In this document: in pieces, positions 27,874 to 36,834 of the stretch
How positions within the stretch are numbered: position 1 is the first letter of the stretch
Layout of the letters: each line of letters opens with the position of its first letter
Position numbers and translations under genes: made by a program
Source of the DNA: Sphingomonas jejuensis
GTDB taxonomy: Bacteria; Pseudomonadota; Alphaproteobacteria; Sphingomonadales; Sphingomonadaceae
Assembly: GCF_011927695.1 (NCBI RefSeq)
Contig: NZ_JAATJE010000001.1
Location: forward strand, 1,488,001-1,552,000
Length of the DNA: 64,000 nt
Direction of reading: 5' to 3'
Notes under the pieces: model-generated
What the model saw: the letters and a program-made list of their open reading frames with translations, nothing else
Told to the model about the DNA's origin: nothing
The model's database searches: none

Positions 27874-28425
27874 TCAATCCATGTGCCGGAGGCCGACGCG
27901 CAGATAATCCCAGCCCGTCACCAGCGTCAGGATCGCGGCGCCCCACAGGCAGCCCAGCCCCACCGTCTTGATCCACGCCATGGACGGCAGCGCGCCGGCC
28001 AGGATCAGCGCCCCGAACGCCACGATCTGAAGGGTCGTCTTCCACTTGGCGAGCGCGGACACGGGCACCGATACCTGCAGCGCGCCCAGGAACTCGCGCA
28101 GGCCGGACACCGCGATCTCGCGCAGCAGAATGACCAGCGCGGCGATGATCGCCAGGCCGGTGATGTCGTTGGTGGCGACCAGCATCAGGATGACGGCGGC
28201 GATCATGATCTTGTCGGCGATCGGATCCAGGAACACGCCCAGCCGCGACACCGCGCCGTTGGCGCGCGCCAGATAGCCGTCGAAATAATCGGTGATGCCC
28301 ATCAGGCAGTAGAGCGCGAAGGCCAGCGCATAGCCGGTCGTCCAGCCCGGATACCACAGCAGCGCCACCAGGATCGGCACGGCCAGGATGCGCGACAGCG
28401 TGAGGATGTTGGGAAGCGTCAGCAT
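27874..28425 (-). CDS. pgsA: CDP-diacylglycerol-glycerol-3-phosphate 3-phosphatidyltransferase
   Basis: The 183-residue integral membrane enzyme makes phosphatidylglycerophosphate, the first committed step to phosphatidylglycerol and cardiolipin. The CDP-alcohol phosphotransferase signature is visible as DYFDGYLARANGAVSRLGVFLDP (residues about 46-69), i.e. D-G-x2-A-R with the spaced aspartates. Four or more helices surround it. It leads the pgsA-moaD-moaE run and is divergent from the MFS carrier gene, which is itself of a type linked to phospholipid handling. Confidence 0.94.
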   Translation of the reverse strand: MLTLPNILTLSRILAVPILVALLWYPGWTTGYALAFALYCLMGITDYFDGYLARANGAVSRLGVFLDPIADKIMIAAVILMLVATNDITGLAIIAALVILLREIAVSGLREFLGALQVSVPVSALAKWKTTLQIVAFGALILAGALPSMAWIKTVGLGCLWGAAILTLVTGWDYLRVGLRHMD

Positions 28426-28584
28426 CGCGCCTGGGTCGACAGTCCTTGCGGCCGGAGCGGCCGTTCCCCGACCCCTAGCGGAAGACGGGGGCCGGGCAAA
28501 CCACCGCTTGATCGGGGTGGTTGGCCGTCCGCGCAGACACCGTTATAGGCGGATCCATCTTCCGCGGCGGAGCCGTCCTCCCAA

Positions 28585-29895
28585 GTGCAAACGTCTCTCG
28601 GCCTGCTCGGCCACCGTCGCTTCCTGCCGCTGTTCGTCACGCAGCTGCTCGGCGCCTTCAACGACAATCTCTACAAGACGGTGATGGTGCTGTTCGTCAC
28701 CTTCCACGTCTACAACGACGTGGGGCGAGAGGTTCAGTTCAACGCCGTCGCCACCGGGCTGTTCATCCTGCCCTTCTTCCTCTTGTCCGCCCTGTCGGGG
28801 CAGCTTGCCGACACCCGCGACAAGGCGCGGATCATCCGGCTGGTGAAGACGGCGGAAATCTTCATCATGCTGGTGGGCGCGGCCGGGCTGCTGCTCGCCA
28901 ACGTGCCGGTGATGCTGGCCGCGACGCTCGCCATGGGCATCCACTCGACCTTCTTCGGCCCCATCAAATACGCGATCCTGCCGCAGCATCTGGAACCCGG
29001 CGAGGTGCTGGGCGGCACCGGCCTGGTGGAAGCCGGGACCTATCTTGCGATCCTCGCCGGGACGATCGTCGCCGGGCTGGTGTCGGGCGACGCGCGGCTG
29101 GCGGCGGCCATGGTGCTCGGCGTCGCCGCGCTCGGCTGGCTGACCGCACGACAGGTGCCGCCGGCCCCGCCGCTCGGCGACCTTCCCCCGCTCGATTTCC
29201 ATGTCGTCCGCTCATCGATCCGTCTGGTGTCGGCGACGATGCATGTGCGCCGGCTGTTCCTGGCGATCCTGTCGATCAGCTTCTTCTGGGCCATCGGTGC
29301 GGTGCTGATCATCCAGTTTCCGCCGCTCGTGAAGAACGTGCTGACCGCCGACGAACGGGTCGCGAGCCTGTTCCTCGGCATCTTCTCGGTGGGCGTCGCG
29401 ATCGGGTCCGTGATCGTCAACCGGCTCCTGAAGGGGGAGGTCTCGGCGCGCTGGAGCCCGGTGTCCGTGCTCGCGATGGGCGGGTTCATCCTGATGCTGT
29501 CGTTCGTCGCGCGCGGGTGGGAGGGCACGACCGACGGATCGCTCTACGGCTGGCGCGACTTCATGGGGCATCCGGGCGCGCTGCTGATCACGATCAGCCT
29601 TTTGGGCGTGTCCATCGCCGGCGGAATGTTCGTGGTGCCGCTCTACGCCTTTCTCACCACCACCGTGGAAAAGGATCAGACCGCGCGCACGGTGGCCGCC
29701 AACAACATCGTCAACTCAGGCGCGATGGTGGTGGGGTCGCTGCTCGCCTTTGGAATCAGCCTGGCAGGGGTCGGTGCCGCCGACCAGCTGCTGCTGACCG
29801 CCGCCATGTGCCTCGTGTCGGCATGGCTCGCCACCCGCCTCAACGCGGCGGTGGCGGCCTGCCCGCTCCCGCTCGGTCAGGCGACGAAGCCGTAG
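28585..29895 (+). CDS. MFS carrier resembling lysophospholipid transporter LplT
   Basis: A 436-residue twelve-helix carrier. The N-terminal QLLGAFNDNLYK and the loop HSTFFGPIKYAILP are the hallmarks of the LplT subfamily, which flips lysophospholipids inward for re-acylation. In several bacteria this domain is fused to an Aas acyltransferase; here it stands alone. The start is a GTG with a weak ribosome binding site. It lies divergently from pgsA with about 160 bases between them, and a shared phospholipid theme is likely but inferred. Confidence 0.85.
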   Translation: MQTSLGLLGHRRFLPLFVTQLLGAFNDNLYKTVMVLFVTFHVYNDVGREVQFNAVATGLFILPFFLLSALSGQLADTRDKARIIRLVKTAEIFIMLVGAAGLLLANVPVMLAATLAMGIHSTFFGPIKYAILPQHLEPGEVLGGTGLVEAGTYLAILAGTIVAGLVSGDARLAAAMVLGVAALGWLTARQVPPAPPLGDLPPLDFHVVRSSIRLVSATMHVRRLFLAILSISFFWAIGAVLIIQFPPLVKNVLTADERVASLFLGIFSVGVAIGSVIVNRLLKGEVSARWSPVSVLAMGGFILMLSFVARGWEGTTDGSLYGWRDFMGHPGALLITISLLGVSIAGGMFVVPLYAFLTTTVEKDQTARTVAANNIVNSGAMVVGSLLAFGISLAGVGAADQLLLTAAMCLVSAWLATRLNAAVAACPLPLGQATKP

Positions 29896-30047
29896 ATCGC
29901 GGTAAAGAAGGCAGCGAAGCTCAACAGGAACAGCCTCACGTCATCGTCCCCGTCCGTCCGCACGGCGACGCGCGGGGGCGGCGCCATGCGCTGGCGAAAG
30001 GGATGGCGGGCTGCTTCATTGGTGAGCACGAGGCGACGCTTTATCAT
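29877..30047 (-). CDS. Small hypothetical membrane protein
   Basis: The 56-residue product has a basic N-terminus (MIKRRLVL), a Pro/Arg middle and a C-terminal hydrophobic helix LFLLSFAAFFTAIYGFVA that could anchor it in the inner membrane. It overlaps the 3' end of the convergent MFS gene by 19 bases. An AT-rich palindrome lies 9-27 bases upstream of its start, consistent with a regulated promoter. I recognise no family. Its low length leaves some doubt. Confidence 0.55.
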   Translation of the reverse strand: MIKRRLVLTNEAARHPFRQRMAPPPRVAVRTDGDDDVRLFLLSFAAFFTAIYGFVA

Positions 30048-30055
30048 GGCAACGA

Positions 30056-30074
30056 CGTAAACGTTTTGTTTACG
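30056..30074. promoter_or_regulatory. AT-rich inverted repeat, possible operator
   Basis: Perfect 7-base arms CGTAAAC (30056-30062) and GTTTACG (30068-30074) around GTTTT, in a locally AT-rich stretch of an otherwise GC-rich region. It lies between the periplasmic hypothetical gene and the small membrane protein gene read on the minus strand. Confidence 0.45.
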
Positions 30075-30097
30075 ATTATGGCCACCTGCAGAGATGG

Positions 30098-30604
30098 TTA
30101 ACGCTGTGTCCTTTCGGAACGCGGCGCTGCGGGCGTCAACATGACCGTCACCTCCCGCTCCTCCGACCCGCTCAGCTGCACCAGATGACGCCCGGCCGGC
30201 AGGTCGAACGTCACCAGCTTCCGGATGCCCGAACAGCGCGGACCATGGCCATGCGCCGAAGACGCGATGCGCCTCGTCCCGACCACAAGGTCGATCCACG
30301 CCGGTCCGGATAATGCCAGCAGGTACCGGCCCGCCCGCTCGACGGTGACGGGGATCGCGGCACCCCGGCTGCCGGCCGCCGGCGCGCGCTCCGGCGCCGC
30401 AGCGAAGCCGACCCGCTCGATCGGCTCCAGCGCCACGCGCCCCGCCCGCCCCGGCGTCAGCGTCGTGACCGGCGCACCCCCCGCATCGCGCCACCCGGAA
30501 AGATGGTCGGGCAGCCGCTCCTCCGCGATCGTGCAGGGCGGCTCCGGCGGAGCAAGGACCGGTGCCGGCTGAAGGAGCAGGAGCGAAAAGAAGAATGGCG
30601 TCAT
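30098..30604 (-). CDS. Exported hypothetical protein
   Basis: The 168-residue precursor has a short hydrophobic signal (MTPFFFSLLLLQPAPVLA) and a mature part rich in beta-strand-like alternation, including AGRYLLALSGPAWIDLV and GRHLVQLSGSEEREVTVML, reminiscent of a small beta-sandwich. Two cysteines (CTIAE and PRCSG) may pair. It begins about 10 bases after fghA on the same strand and may ride on the formaldehyde operon. No family is recognised. Confidence 0.75.
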   Translation of the reverse strand: MTPFFFSLLLLQPAPVLAPPEPPCTIAEERLPDHLSGWRDAGGAPVTTLTPGRAGRVALEPIERVGFAAAPERAPAAGSRGAAIPVTVERAGRYLLALSGPAWIDLVVGTRRIASSAHGHGPRCSGIRKLVTFDLPAGRHLVQLSGSEEREVTVMLTPAAPRSERTQR

Positions 30605-30613
30605 GGCGCCAGC

Positions 30614-31480
30614 CTATGCCGCGACCGCCTCGCCTGTCGAGCGACCCGCCAACAGCCGCGCCGCATGCCAGCGCAGGTGATCCTCCATGAAGGAGGAGAC
30701 GAAGAGATAGCTGTGGTCATAACCCGGCTGCATCCTCAGCTCGAGCGGGATGCCGGCCGCGCGGCACGCCGCGGCCAGCAGGTGGGGTCGCAGCTCACGA
30801 TCGAGGAAGCTGTCGGCATCGCCCTGATCGACCAGCAGCCCGGGCACCCGCGCCCCATCTTCGATCAGCGAAACCGAATCATGCCCGCGCCACGCGGCGC
30901 GGTCCGCGCCCAGATAGCCGCCCAATGCCTTTTCCCCCCAAGGCACCTGGGACGGCGCCACAATCGGCGCGAAGGCGGAGGTGGAGCGGAACCGGCCCGG
31001 ATGCCGCAGCGACAGCGTGAGCGCCCCGTGTCCGCCCATCGAATGACCGGTGATCCCCTGCGCATCCATGTCGACGGGGAAGTTGGCCGCAACCAGCGCC
31101 GGCAGCTCGTCCGCAACATAGGACCACATCGAAAAATGCGGTGCCCACGGCGCCTGCGTCGCATCGACGTAGAAGCCGGCACCCTGGCCGAAATCCCAGG
31201 CATCGTCGTCGGCCACGTTCTCGCCGCGCGGGCTGGTGTCCGGCGCGACGAAGATCAGGCCGAGTTCCGCACAGACGCGCCGGTACTCGCCCTTGTCCGT
31301 CACGTTGGCATGGGTGCAGGTCAGCCCCGACAGATACCATATGACCGGAAGGCGCATGCCCTCCCGGTGCGGCGGCACGAACACGGAGAAGGTCATGTCG
31401 GTACCGGTCGCGACAGACCGGTGGCAGTAGACTCCTTGCGTCCCGCCATGCGCCCGCGCCTCGGAAACCACCTCCATCAT
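30614..31480 (-). CDS. fghA: S-formylglutathione hydrolase
   Basis: A 288-residue serine hydrolase that releases formate and glutathione from S-formylglutathione. The nucleophile elbow is GHSMGGHGAL with Ser147, the acid is in VDQGDADSFLD and the histidine in PGYDHSYLF; the TCTHANV and PRGENVADDDAWDFGQGAG loops are typical of the FrmB/FghA family. Its start overlaps purU by four bases. It completes the glutathione route begun by the class III dehydrogenase upstream. Confidence 0.95.
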   Translation of the reverse strand: MMEVVSEARAHGGTQGVYCHRSVATGTDMTFSVFVPPHREGMRLPVIWYLSGLTCTHANVTDKGEYRRVCAELGLIFVAPDTSPRGENVADDDAWDFGQGAGFYVDATQAPWAPHFSMWSYVADELPALVAANFPVDMDAQGITGHSMGGHGALTLSLRHPGRFRSTSAFAPIVAPSQVPWGEKALGGYLGADRAAWRGHDSVSLIEDGARVPGLLVDQGDADSFLDRELRPHLLAAACRAAGIPLELRMQPGYDHSYLFVSSFMEDHLRWHAARLLAGRSTGEAVAA

Positions 31481-32334
31481 TGAAAAACCACCGTCCGGTT
31501 ACCGTTGAGGAAGACACGTCGTTCGCCAAGCGCATTGACCGCCCGGGCGAGCACCAGCGCCTCGATGTCGCGGCCGATGCGGATCAGGTCGTCGACAGAC
31601 GCGCGGTGATCCACGCGTTCGACCGCCTGTTCGATGATCGGCCCTTCGTCCAGGTCGCCGGTGACGAAGTGGGCGGTGGCGCCGATCAGCTTGACGCCCC
31701 GCTCATGCGCGCGGTGATATGGGCGCGCTCCCTTGAAGCCGGGCAGGAAGCTGTGGTGGATGTTGAGGCAGCGCCCGGCCAGGCGATCGGCAAAGCCGGC
31801 CGACAGGACCTGCATGTACCGCGCCAGCACCAGATGGTCGGCAGCGGCATCGTGCATGACGCGCCCGATCTCGGCTTCCTGCGCTGCCTTGTCGGCCGGC
31901 AGGAGGTGATAGGGCAGTCCGTGCCATTCCGTGAGGCTGCGGAGCCGGTCGTGATTCGACACGACCGCCACGATCTCTGCAGACAGCGCACCCGATTGCT
32001 GCCGATGGAGCAGATCGTTCAGGCAGTGCGATCCCTTCGAGACCGCCACCACGATGCGCAGCCGCGCGTCGCTGCGCGTCAGCGACCAGCCGAGGTCATA
32101 TTCGGCCGCCACCCCGCTCAGCACCAGCCGCAGCCGATCGGCATCGTCCGGAAAGCGGGGGCCGCCGCGTGCGAACACCACGCGCATGAAGAAGCGCCCG
32201 GTCTCCAGATCTGCATATTGCTGGCTGTCGAGGATAAAGCCGTCATGGCGCGCCAAAAGGCCGGTGACGCCCGCGACCACGCCGACCCGGTCGGCGCAGG
32301 TCAGCGTCAGGATCCAGGCGCCCTCCGTCGTCAC
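31477..32334 (-). CDS. purU: Formyltetrahydrofolate deformylase
   Basis: The 285-residue enzyme hydrolyses 10-formyl-THF to THF and formate. An N-terminal ACT-like domain (TCADRVGVVAGVTGLLARHDG) is followed by a formyltransferase-type domain with VSNHDRLRSL and the catalytic HHSFLPGFKGARPYHRA segment (Asn-His-Asp type). The GTG start overlaps the upstream VOC gene by four bases. Placement in the formaldehyde operon suggests it drains one-carbon units when formaldehyde reacts with THF. Confidence 0.94.
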   Translation of the reverse strand: MTTEGAWILTLTCADRVGVVAGVTGLLARHDGFILDSQQYADLETGRFFMRVVFARGGPRFPDDADRLRLVLSGVAAEYDLGWSLTRSDARLRIVVAVSKGSHCLNDLLHRQQSGALSAEIVAVVSNHDRLRSLTEWHGLPYHLLPADKAAQEAEIGRVMHDAAADHLVLARYMQVLSAGFADRLAGRCLNIHHSFLPGFKGARPYHRAHERGVKLIGATAHFVTGDLDEGPIIEQAVERVDHRASVDDLIRIGRDIEALVLARAVNALGERRVFLNGNRTVVFQ

Positions 32335-32711
32335 GCCGGCCGATATGCGGCGCAGAGCTTGTTGCCGGCGGGATCGCGGAGATAGGCGAGCACGAGCGGT
32401 CCGAACGGCGTCTGCCGCTCACCGGGCGGGTCCTCGATCGCGGTCCCGCCATGCGCGAGGCCGGCGGCGTGCCATTCGCGCAGCTGCGCCTCGCTGGTGC
32501 ACCGGAAGCCCACGGTGCCGCCGTTCGCATGGCACGCAGGCTCGCCGTTGATCGGCCGCGACAGCATGAACATGGTGCCGCCGCCCATGTAGACGACGCG
32601 GCCCTTGGCATCCTCGCGCCCCGGCGAGACGCCAAGCACCGGCATGACAGCGTCGTAGAAGGCCCGGCTTGCCGGCATGTCGTCCGTGCCGAGCATCACA
32701 TGGCTGAACAT
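32331..32711 (-). CDS. VOC (glyoxalase-fold) family protein
   Basis: The 126-residue protein has the paired beta-alpha-beta-beta-beta modules of the vicinal oxygen chelate fold: HVMLGTDDMPASRAFYDAVMPVLG at the N-terminus and LAYLRDPAGNKLCAAYRP at the C-terminus. His4 and a glutamate or aspartate near the end could bind metal. It lies between frmA and purU, overlapping purU by four bases, so it may act on a glutathione adduct such as S-hydroxymethylglutathione. That role is inferred only from the operon. Confidence 0.88.
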   Translation of the reverse strand: MFSHVMLGTDDMPASRAFYDAVMPVLGVSPGREDAKGRVVYMGGGTMFMLSRPINGEPACHANGGTVGFRCTSEAQLREWHAAGLAHGGTAIEDPPGERQTPFGPLVLAYLRDPAGNKLCAAYRPA

Positions 32712-32732
32712 CTGCTCCCTCCCCCCAAAAGG

Positions 32733-33842
<1,110 letters not shown>

Positions 33843-33973
33843 GTCCAGTCTCCCAAGCCTTTCGTCCGCTCTAGCCCTTGAAGAGGTCGGCGCAACCGTT
33901 CGACCGGCAGACGCCGCTGCATCCGCGCGCGGGCAACGGCGTTGTTCGGATAGGACACAGAAAGGAGCATGCG

Positions 33974-34243
33974 GTGACGGTCACCAACAACACAGCCGAG
34001 CGTCGGTACGAGCTGGATGTCGAGAGCCATACCGCCATCGCCGCTTACGAAACGGAAGGCGAGCGCATCATCTTCACGCACACGGTGGTACCGGATGCGA
34101 TCAGCGGGCGCGGCGTCGGCTCCCGCCTGATCGCCGGCGCGCTCGCTGACGCCCGGTCGCGGGGCCTGACCGTCGAACCGCGGTGCAGCTTCGTGCGCGA
34201 CTATCTCGACAGGCACCCGGACCAGCAGGACCTGCTCGCCTGA
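33974..34243 (+). CDS. Short GNAT-family N-acetyltransferase
   Basis: The 89-residue protein is of the small YjdJ/GTLIN type: [34 protein letters not shown] contains the acetyl-CoA pyrophosphate loop GRGVGS (quoted as the region at about residues 36-67), followed by [15 protein letters not shown]. The GTG start is supported by AAGGAG six bases upstream. Substrates of this small group are unknown. It is divergent from frmA with 131 bases between them. Confidence 0.9.
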   Translation: MTVTNNTAERRYELDVESHTAIAAYETEGERIIFTHTVVPDAISGRGVGSRLIAGALADARSRGLTVEPRCSFVRDYLDRHPDQQDLLA

Positions 34244-34267
34244 AAGCCGACAGCCCTGCGCGGCGCG

Positions 34268-34777
34268 TCACGGCAGCCGGTAATGATCTGCCAGCCGGTC
34301 AAGCGCCATGCCGAGCACGAGCTTTCCCGCCCGAGCCGGCCAGCCGAGCGCCCGCTCCGCCGCCGTCAACCCGTCGCCTGCGCAGACCACCCGCCACAAC
34401 ACGTCCGAAAGCCCCGGCCCCGCCGCCGTCAGCGCTGCATCGAACCGCGCCTTCGCCGATGCGGAGCCCATCACCGGGTCCGGTGCGCCGCGCCCGGTGG
34501 TGCCGCCCGCCGGCGTCGGATCCCAGCGCATGGTGACACGCGGCCCGAGTTCCGAACGTTCCCAGTCACGACGCAACTGATCACCGGCGTCGTGCTGCCG
34601 CGCGGAGATCATGTCGCGCGATCGTAGCCACGCGATCGGGGACTCGCCGAGATGAACGGTGACGCTGCGCGTCGCTGACGGCGTGCGGGTACCGTTTCCT
34701 GCCGAGGCCGTCCCTTCAACCGGAGAAACCGGCCTCTCCGCCAGGTCACGCGCACCATCTCGCCGTCGCCGTTCCAT
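34268..34777 (-). CDS. DUF6456 family protein
   Basis: The 169-residue protein ends in the DUF6456 pattern: DVLWRVVCAGDGLTAAERALG then WPARAGKLVLGMALDRLADHY at about residues 123-165. The first half is basic and Ser/Thr-rich and looks poorly structured. The family is found in alphaproteobacteria, sometimes joined to helix-turn-helix domains; no helix-turn-helix is seen here. It is divergent from the XRE regulator, with 86 bases between them. Confidence 0.8.
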   Translation of the reverse strand: MERRRRDGARDLAERPVSPVEGTASAGNGTRTPSATRSVTVHLGESPIAWLRSRDMISARQHDAGDQLRRDWERSELGPRVTMRWDPTPAGGTTGRGAPDPVMGSASAKARFDAALTAAGPGLSDVLWRVVCAGDGLTAAERALGWPARAGKLVLGMALDRLADHYRLP

Positions 34778-34863
34778 CTGCTATCTCCGATCTGCGTCGA
34801 AGGCTTGCCACATCGTCATGGTTGTAGGAAAGCGTCTGAACCTGACTGGTTAGGAGGCAGCCT

Positions 34864-35427
34864 TTGATCACCGCCATTCGAGAGATCCGCAAGGCGCGAG
34901 GCTTGACGCTGGAGCAGGTCGCCGCGGCATGCTCGCCTCCCACCACCGCGCAGACGATCGGACGATTGGAGATGGGCACGCGAACCGTGTCGGTCGGCTG
35001 GCTCAACCGGATCGCCGCGGCGCTGGGCGTGACCGCAGGTGACCTTGTGACCCTGCCCGAACGCCCGATGGTGCCGGTCGCCGCCCGGCTTGGCCCCGAT
35101 GGAGCGCGCGCGTTGACGCGAACGGCGACCGCGCCCCTGCCGGTGCCGCCCGATGGTGCGGTCGGCATTGCCGTGGAGGCAAGTGTTGGGGACTACCGTG
35201 CCGGAGACATGATCTGGTGCAATCCGATCGAGGGCGCGTCGATCTCGCGCGCGCTCAATCGCGACGTGCTGGTGCCGCGGCCGGTCGGGCGGTTTCTGTT
35301 CGGACGGCTGATCGGGGTGGAAGGAACGCGGCTGCAGCTGCTTCCGCCCGGGGCAGGCGCGCGCCAGCAGGTGGTCGACCGGCCGGCCTGGGTCGCGCAA
35401 GCGACAACCTTGGTTCGGGCGCTATGA
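34864..35427 (+). CDS. XRE-family regulator with LexA/S24-like C-terminal region
   Basis: The 187-residue protein has an N-terminal helix-turn-helix (IREIRKARGLTLEQVAAACS, then TIGRLEMGTRTVSVGWLNRI), followed by a beta-rich region resembling the S24 fold (VGDYRAGDMIWCNP, VGRFLFGRLIGVEG). The serine expected after a small-residue turn and the catalytic lysine are not seen, so self-cleavage is unlikely. A TTG start is supported by a strong AGGAGG nine bases upstream. It is divergent from the DUF6456 gene and upstream of the convergent tRNA-Val. Confidence 0.82.
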   Translation: MITAIREIRKARGLTLEQVAAACSPPTTAQTIGRLEMGTRTVSVGWLNRIAAALGVTAGDLVTLPERPMVPVAARLGPDGARALTRTATAPLPVPPDGAVGIAVEASVGDYRAGDMIWCNPIEGASISRALNRDVLVPRPVGRFLFGRLIGVEGTRLQLLPPGAGARQQVVDRPAWVAQATTLVRAL

Positions 35428-35437
35428 GGGCGGCTGT

Positions 35438-35513
35438 TGGTGGGCGCTGACGGGCTCGAACCGCCGACATCTTCCGTGTAAAGGAAGCGCTCTACCAACT
35501 GAGCTAAGCGCCC
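35438..35513 (-). tRNA. tRNA-Val (anticodon TAC)
   Basis: Reading the minus strand gives a 76-base cloverleaf with acceptor stem GGGCGCT/AGCGCCC, D arm GCTC-AGTTGGTA-GAGC, anticodon stem CTTCC/GGAAG around TTTACAC, and T arm GGCGG-TTCGAGC-CCGTC. The anticodon is TAC, decoding valine GTA. The 3' CCA is encoded. No integrase gene is near, so there is no sign of use as an attachment site. Confidence 0.97.
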
Positions 35514-35550
35514 GCTCCAGGCGGGCTCATCGGGCGGGATGGCGGTTTCG

Positions 35551-36468
35551 TCAAGCCGCCTGCATGCTCCCGCCGATCCGTCGGGCGGCTTCGAAGTAGC
35601 CCGCGACACCGGCTGCCGCCTCGTTGGACAGCACCATGAAGATGCGGCGACGATCAACCGGGTCGGACCGGCGGATCAGCAGCCCGGCCTCCGTCATCGT
35701 GCCGATCCACCGCAACGCGGTGGTGGGCGGGACCGCAGCGGCGATACAGAGGCTGGAGACGGCGACCTGCCGACCCTCCACCCGTGCCGCCATCAGGTCC
35801 AGCAGCATGTCCCAGGCCGGATCGGCAAACAGCGACGAATCGAAAAACTGCTCGCGGAGGCGGCGCAGCCGAATGGCGGTGCGGATGGTCGCGGCATCCA
35901 CGCGATCGTCGCCGATCATCGCCGGCTTGACCGGAACGGCGCCGCCCACCCGCTCCGTCCCACCGGTGCGGGACAGTTCCGCCAGGGCCCGGGCGATGCG
36001 GCCGACCTCTTCCGTCAGGCGCTGCAGCCGCTCGGCCTCGCCCTCCGCCACCATGTCGTTGAACCCGCCGCTCGATCGGCTGCTGCTGAGCGCGATCGCG
36101 CTTGCCTGCTCCGCACTCGACGGTTCGCACAGCAGGATGGCGGCCGGTGAGGTCATGGCTCCCGTGACCCTGTCGATCATCGAACGGGGAAAGCTGATCA
36201 CGCCACCGGTCTGATGCTCGCGCACCAGCACGTCGATCTCGCGCAGCACCTCATCAAGATACTCGTCGTCGTCCGGCTGCACAACCAGCGATACGCAATC
36301 GGGCGCGGGCGCATAGGCAAGGCGCTGCACCGTCTCTGCCGACAATGGGAGGGTACTGACCCGCATCGACAGTCGGCCTGCAATCTCGGCCTGGGTCGCC
36401 ATCCCGGCGCCACTGCCGATGGCCAGCAGCAACTGCTCCATGGCCGGATCGTAGATCGGCTCCTGCAC
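35551..36468 (-). CDS. Winged-helix (MarR-like) regulator with an N-terminal extension
   Basis: The 305-residue protein has a C-terminal MarR-like winged helix (about residues 205-300): LRRLREQFFDSSLF, LCIAAAVPPTTALRWIGTMTEAG and the wing RSDPVDRRRIFMVLS. The first 150 residues (PDDDEYLDEVLREIDVLVRE and AAILLCEPS) look like an alpha/beta domain without clear receiver residues. The GTG start follows AAGGGG; an ATG at 36441 is an alternative. The middle has a short coiled-coil-like helix. The regulated genes are unknown. A small gene lies about 50 bases upstream on the same strand. Confidence 0.8.
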   Translation of the reverse strand: MQEPIYDPAMEQLLLAIGSGAGMATQAEIAGRLSMRVSTLPLSAETVQRLAYAPAPDCVSLVVQPDDDEYLDEVLREIDVLVREHQTGGVISFPRSMIDRVTGAMTSPAAILLCEPSSAEQASAIALSSSRSSGGFNDMVAEGEAERLQRLTEEVGRIARALAELSRTGGTERVGGAVPVKPAMIGDDRVDAATIRTAIRLRRLREQFFDSSLFADPAWDMLLDLMAARVEGRQVAVSSLCIAAAVPPTTALRWIGTMTEAGLLIRRSDPVDRRRIFMVLSNEAAAGVAGYFEAARRIGGSMQAA

Positions 36469-36521
36469 CTGGATCCCCTTGTTTGTTTCACCTGTGTTTG
36501 TGCCGCCGGTTCGGACCGATG

Positions 36522-36764
36522 TCAGCCCCGAAACTCTCCATTGTCGTGGGACCATGCCGACCGAGCGTCCCCGTCCGACCAGGGCATTCCGGACCGCAGC
36601 TGCTCGGCCTCCACGGCGATCGCGCGGAGCTGCCACAGGAAGTGGTCCGACCCGGCCACCCCCAGCGCGGCGGAGACGGCCATGTCGATCAGGTGGGTCG
36701 CCTCCACGATGGCATCGTGCAGCGACAAGGGGTCTGGGGGCGGCGTCGGAGGATCGTCGAACAT
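36522..36764 (-). CDS. Small hypothetical protein
   Basis: The 80-residue product begins MFDDPPTPPPDPLSLHDAI, then forms two probable amphipathic helices (EATHLIDMAVSAALGVAG and LWQLRAIAVEAEQLRSG). It has no signal or membrane segment and no domain I recognise. It lies just upstream of the winged-helix gene on the same strand, perhaps as a partner. There is no strong ribosome binding site, so confidence is moderate. Confidence 0.55.
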   Translation of the reverse strand: MFDDPPTPPPDPLSLHDAIVEATHLIDMAVSAALGVAGSDHFLWQLRAIAVEAEQLRSGMPWSDGDARSAWSHDNGEFRG

Positions 36765-36834
36765 GATGCCGACGGTAGCTGCGGGATTTGTTGGAATTGC
36801 TTCAGATCAGTCCGTTACGGAGAGAGCCTGACGC

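Noticed and set aside
35438-35513. tRNA-Val as an attachment site for an integrated element
   Set aside because: No integrase, no direct repeat of the tRNA 3' end and no change in gene character nearby were seen.
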